8,671 nucleotides of DNA, taken from the NCBI GenBank assembly GCA_031127185.1, contig JARIET010000112.1, forward strand, positions 1 to 8,671, given 5' to 3'. Under the pieces are notes generated by a model. That model was not told the origin of the DNA. It saw only the letters and a program-made list of their open reading frames with translations, and did no database searches. The stretch is from Gemmatimonadota bacterium (lineage in GTDB: Bacteria > Gemmatimonadota > Gemmatimonadetes > Gemmatimonadales > Gemmatimonadaceae). This document shows, piece by piece, positions 6,450 through 8,671 of the stretch; the stretch's first letter is position 1, and every line of letters starts with the position of its first letter. Made by a program: the position numbers and the translations under genes.

Positions 6450-6474
6450 CAAATCCTGCACTTTGCGCTATTTT
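6446..6474 (+). promoter_or_regulatory. Sigma-70 promoter for the RpoD-like sigma factor gene
   Basis: TTGGCA (6446..6451, 5/6) is followed after 17 nt by TATTTT (6469..6474, 4/6). The predicted start near 6481 gives a leader of about 35 nt. In this GC-rich setting the AT-rich -10 box stands out. Confidence 0.65.
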
Positions 6475-6501
6475 TTCACTCCTTTTGAAACCCGACCCTG
6501 T

Positions 6502-6506
6502 GGAGG
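6502..6506 (+). promoter_or_regulatory. Ribosome binding site of the sigma factor gene
   Basis: GGAGG lies 10 nt before the ATG at 6517. It places the start there rather than at the upstream in-frame TTG at 6463, which falls inside the promoter. Confidence 0.75.
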
Positions 6507-6516
6507 CGGCGTTCCG

Positions 6517-7695
6517 ATGAAAGCCAAAGCTCAACGTCGGAAGCCAACGTCCACCAGGAAGCCCGTGACGACAAAAACGACGTCCAAGAAGTCCACCGCA
6601 AAACCCAAGGCCTCGGCCAAGCCGAAGGTGGTGGCAAAGCCCAAGCGCGCAGCCAGGGGCAACATCGCCGCATCCGCGAAGCCCGCCGCTTCCAAGTCCG
6701 CGCCGGCCAAGGCGACCCCGGCCACGAAGCCCACGGTTGCGCGCGCTGCCGTGACGGTCGCATCCGCCGCACCCATCGCATCCACCCAGGCACAAGTGTC
6801 CGTTGCATCCGAACCAAAGGCCCGTCGGCGACGCCGTACCGCGCCGGCAGGCATCGCGCCCAGTGAGCCCGAGCGCGACATCCTCGATCAATACCTCTAC
6901 GAAGTCTCCACGTACCCGCTGCTCAAGGGGCACGAAGAGATCGACATCGCCCGCAAGATTCGCGCGGGCGACGCTGACGCACTTCAGGAGCTGGTCAAGC
7001 GCAACTTGCGCTTTGTCATCTCCGTGGCCAAGAAGTACCAGAACCGCGGCCTGCCGCTGATCGACCTGATCGGCGAGGGGAACGTGGGGCTGCTCACCGC
7101 CGCGCGGAAATTCGATCCCGACCAGGGTGTGAAGTTCATCTCGTACGCCGTGTGGTGGATTCGGCAGGCGATTCTCTCGTCGCTGGCCCGGCAGGGGCGT
7201 ACGGTCCGCGTTCCGCTCAACCGGACGGCCGATCTCTCCCGCATCATCAAGGCGTCGGAGATCCTGCGGCAGAAGCTCCGCCGCGAGCCGACGCCCGAAG
7301 AACTGGCGCAGCTCACGGGCCTCTCCGTGGATGTCGTGCAGTCGCTGGCCGCGCTCAATACCGGCGACGTGCGCCTCGATGCACCGATGGATCCGGACGG
7401 CGATCGCTCGCTGATCGAGCGCTTCGTGGCCGACGAGATGCCCGACACCGAGGAAGAGGCGATGAACCGCTTCCTCAACGACGAGATCGAATCGGCGCTC
7501 AACACGCTCCCCCCGCGGGATGCCAAGGTGCTCCGGCTCTACTTCGGGCTCGAAGGCGGCCGCGAGCACACCCTCGAGGAGATCGGTTCCATGCTCGGCG
7601 TCACCCGAGAGCGGGTGCGCCAGCTGCGGGACAGGGCGCTCAAGCGGTTGCGTGAAGGCGAAGTGGGCAGGGCACTCGGCAGCTTTGCCGCCTAA
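6517..7695 (+). CDS. rpoD: RpoD/SigA-like RNA polymerase sigma factor with a basic Lys/Ala/Pro-rich N-terminal extension
   Basis: 392 aa. It directs RNA polymerase core to housekeeping-type promoters. Domain order: a low-complexity basic tail (1-about 110; many AKPK and KPTV-like steps and a run of five arginines at 103-107), region 1.2 (about 117-150, DILDQYLYEVSTYPLL), region 2 (about 151-222, with NLRFVISVAKKYQNRG, LIDLIGEGNVGLLTAARKFD and the -10-reading helix ISYAVWWIRQAI), region 3 (about 225-300, RTVRVPLNR) and region 4 (about 320-385) with the -35-reading helix TLEEIGSMLGVTRERVRQL. A classical acidic region 1.1 is missing; the basic tail takes its place. The region 3 sequence resembles Bacteroidota-type primary sigma factors. 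Start ATG 6517 is fixed by GGAGG and the upstream promoter. It is divergent from the tRNA-Ala-Gly-Val cluster. It could be a group 2 paralog instead of the primary sigma; the window cannot settle this. Confidence 0.93.
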   Translation: MKAKAQRRKPTSTRKPVTTKTTSKKSTAKPKASAKPKVVAKPKRAARGNIAASAKPAASKSAPAKATPATKPTVARAAVTVASAAPIASTQAQVSVASEPKARRRRRTAPAGIAPSEPERDILDQYLYEVSTYPLLKGHEEIDIARKIRAGDADALQELVKRNLRFVISVAKKYQNRGLPLIDLIGEGNVGLLTAARKFDPDQGVKFISYAVWWIRQAILSSLARQGRTVRVPLNRTADLSRIIKASEILRQKLRREPTPEELAQLTGLSVDVVQSLAALNTGDVRLDAPMDPDGDRSLIERFVADEMPDTEEEAMNRFLNDEIESALNTLPPRDAKVLRLYFGLEGGREHTLEEIGSMLGVTRERVRQLRDRALKRLREGEVGRALGSFAA

Positions 7696-7708
7696 GGAAC
7701 GACAACGA

Positions 7709-7740
7709 CGCGTGTGCGGTTTGCCGTAAGCAGTTCACGG
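7709..7740 (+). repeat. Heptamer array in the 3' UTR of the sigma factor gene
   Basis: CGCG (7709-7712) is followed by units TGTGCGG (7713-7719), TTTGCCG (7720-7726), TAAGCAG (7727-7733) and a diverged fourth, TTCACGG (7734-7740). It begins 13 nt after the stop codon and ends 5 nt before the terminator hairpin. It is in the sense direction of its gene, like the arrays after the TPR and plug-like genes. Confidence 0.65.
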
Positions 7741-7745
7741 AAGAC

Positions 7746-7785
7746 GGAAAGGGGGTCGGCGCCTAGCGAGCCCCGACCCCTTTCC
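7746..7785. terminator. Shared hairpin terminator between convergent genes
   Basis: GGAAAGGGGGTCGG (7746-7759) pairs with CCGACCCCTTTCC (7773-7785) over 13 bp with one bulged G. It lies between the sigma factor (plus) and the plug-like gene (minus) and can serve both. T-tracts on either side are poor (TGTTGT on the plus strand, GTCTTCC on the minus strand). Confidence 0.75.
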
Positions 7786-7791
7786 TGTTGT

Positions 7792-7823
7792 CCGCCAACC
7801 GCCAACCGCCAACCGCACACTCG
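7792..7823 (-). repeat. Heptamer array in the 3' UTR of the plug-like gene
   Basis: In the sense (minus) orientation, CGAG (7823..7820) is followed by TGTGCGG (7819..7813) and three identical units TTGGCGG (7812..7806, 7805..7799, 7798..7792). It begins 19 nt after the stop codon and ends 6 nt before the hairpin. Confidence 0.75.
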
Positions 7824-7842
7824 AAGTTTTATTTCAGGACGC

Positions 7843-8671
7843 TCATGACCCATCCTTGGTCCAGATCAGGATGATCCCGCATCCGCTGTCGAATCCCGCC
7901 CAGCGTGGGGGGATCGTCGCCGAGCCGTTGTAGACCTCAATACCCGCCAGCAACCGCGGGGAGGGGAGCATGTCGAGGTTGAACGGCGTCGGCATTTTCA
8001 CGTCGTCCACAAACACGAGCATGGGGCAGTAGCCGCCGCCGCCGCTGTTTGCACCCGTGATAGACCCCGTCTCGCGCCTGCTCAGCGCAAGCTGCTCGGG
8101 CATGCCGCCACTTCCCTTGCTGTTGTTCGGGCTGACGTTGACCGTCATGAAGCGCCGCATCAGGTCGGTGGAGTACACCGCGTTGCGCTTTCGGATCTCT
8201 TCTTCAGTCATGAACTCGCCGCGCCCGGACTTGCGCCGTGCGTCGAACTCGGTCATGCGCAGCGAGATGGACGGCGTGCTGACGATTGCGGGAGCCAGCG
8301 TGGTCAGACCGCGTTCGAGCGTGTATGAGAGGCGCAGCGTGTCGGCAGCTGCGAGTTCGATCGCCACGGACACCGGCGTGTAGCCGCCGCGCCTGACGAC
8401 CAACACGTATGACCCGGCGGGCACGGCATTCATCCGGAAGCGCCCGTTTGGCCCCGTGTTCACCTTCACATTGGTCGCAAGGATCTTGATTTCAGCGCCG
8501 AAAATCGGATTCAGTGCGCTATCGCTAATGAAACCGTCGATAGTCCCCGTCCCGGGGCGCCGTGTTTGCACCGAGTCACGCGCGGGCGCACCTGGGAGCC
8601 CGCGCCGCGCCACCTGCGCCTCTGTGGCGGTGACCAGCAATCCGCTGGCCAGCACGGCCGCGATGGGGAGG
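7843..8671 (-). CDS. Secreted carboxypeptidase-regulatory-like / TonB-plug-like protein without barrel (5' end cut by window edge)
   Basis: At least 275 aa visible; the frame stays open to the right edge. The in-frame GTG at 8655 lies in the middle of a signal peptide (LPIAAVLASGLLVTATEAQ), so the true start is probably beyond 8671. Counting from that GTG: a CarboxypepD_reg-like beta domain at about 37-115 (GTIDGFISDSALNPIFGAEI, then VNTGPNGRFRMNAVPAGSYV and VVRRGGYTPVSV), then a linker EFDARRKSGRGEFMTEEEIR (starts 136), then a plug-like end with VFVDDVKMPTP (214-224), LLAGIEVYNGSATIPPRW (235-252) and CGIILIWTK (259-267). This resembles the start of a TonB-dependent receptor (regulatory domain plus plug), but the protein stops where the beta barrel would begin. 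C210 and C259 flank the plug-like core and could form a disulfide. Probably periplasmic or outer-membrane associated; the ligand is unknown. Confidence 0.85.
   Translation of the reverse strand, partial: LPIAAVLASGLLVTATEAQVARRGLPGAPARDSVQTRRPGTGTIDGFISDSALNPIFGAEIKILATNVKVNTGPNGRFRMNAVPAGSYVLVVRRGGYTPVSVAIELAAADTLRLSYTLERGLTTLAPAIVSTPSISLRMTEFDARRKSGRGEFMTEEEIRKRNAVYSTDLMRRFMTVNVSPNNSKGSGGMPEQLALSRRETGSITGANSGGGGYCPMLVFVDDVKMPTPFNLDMLPSPRLLAGIEVYNGSATIPPRWAGFDSGCGIILIWTKDGS

Noticed and set aside
6463..6516. Sigma factor start at TTG 6463 (18 extra residues)
   Set aside because: This TTG lies upstream of the predicted -10 box and has no ribosome binding site; ATG 6517 has GGAGG and follows the promoter.
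6412..7569. Long minus-strand open frame of 385 codons antisense to the sigma factor
   Set aside because: It mirrors the conserved sigma regions, has Gly/Arg-rich low-complexity content and crosses the divergent promoters.

Overview
The window looks like a piece of the core chromosome of a high-GC Gram-negative bacterium. I suspect Gemmatimonadota. The grounds are an RpoD-type sigma factor whose region 3 reads VRVPLNR, a degenerate AraC-like regulator, and a secreted stand-alone carboxypeptidase-regulatory/plug-like protein. The phylum is inference; the gene families are clear. I see no mobile element, CRISPR array, prophage or defence system.

Left part (1-2996, all minus strand): an operon read right to left as tRNA-Arg(CCG), rho, ruvX, mltG, and an RlmI-family rRNA methyltransferase cut by the left edge. 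rho starts only 10 nt after the tRNA and has no visible ribosome binding site. The three protein junctions (rho/ruvX, ruvX/mltG, mltG/methyltransferase) are all the same 4-base GTGA stop-start overlap, which suggests translational coupling.

Middle (2997-6295): a divergent plus-strand gene encodes a regulator with a receiver-like N-terminus and an AraC-like C-terminus. It is followed by minus-strand tRNA-Pro(CGG) and tRNA-Arg(ACG), then a strong terminator hairpin that also contains a good promoter for those two tRNAs. Next comes a secreted TPR protein (minus), and tRNA-Val(GAC), tRNA-Gly(GCC) and tRNA-Ala(GGC) upstream of it on the same strand. None of the six tRNA genes encodes its 3' CCA.

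Right part (6296-8671): a divergent promoter region serves the tRNA cluster (minus) and an RpoD-like sigma factor with a Lys/Ala/Pro-rich N-terminal extension (plus). Convergent to it is a secreted carboxypeptidase-regulatory/plug-like protein (minus), cut by the right edge.

The most unusual signal is a degenerate heptamer repeat in 3' untranslated regions. The sigma factor, the TPR gene and the plug-like gene each have, between stop codon and terminator hairpin, CGAG or CGCG followed by four 7-base units of the form TNNGCNG, always in the sense orientation. Otherwise the window holds housekeeping functions: transcription initiation (sigma), termination (Rho), translation (tRNAs, rRNA methylation), DNA/RNA processing (RuvX) and cell wall synthesis (MltG).
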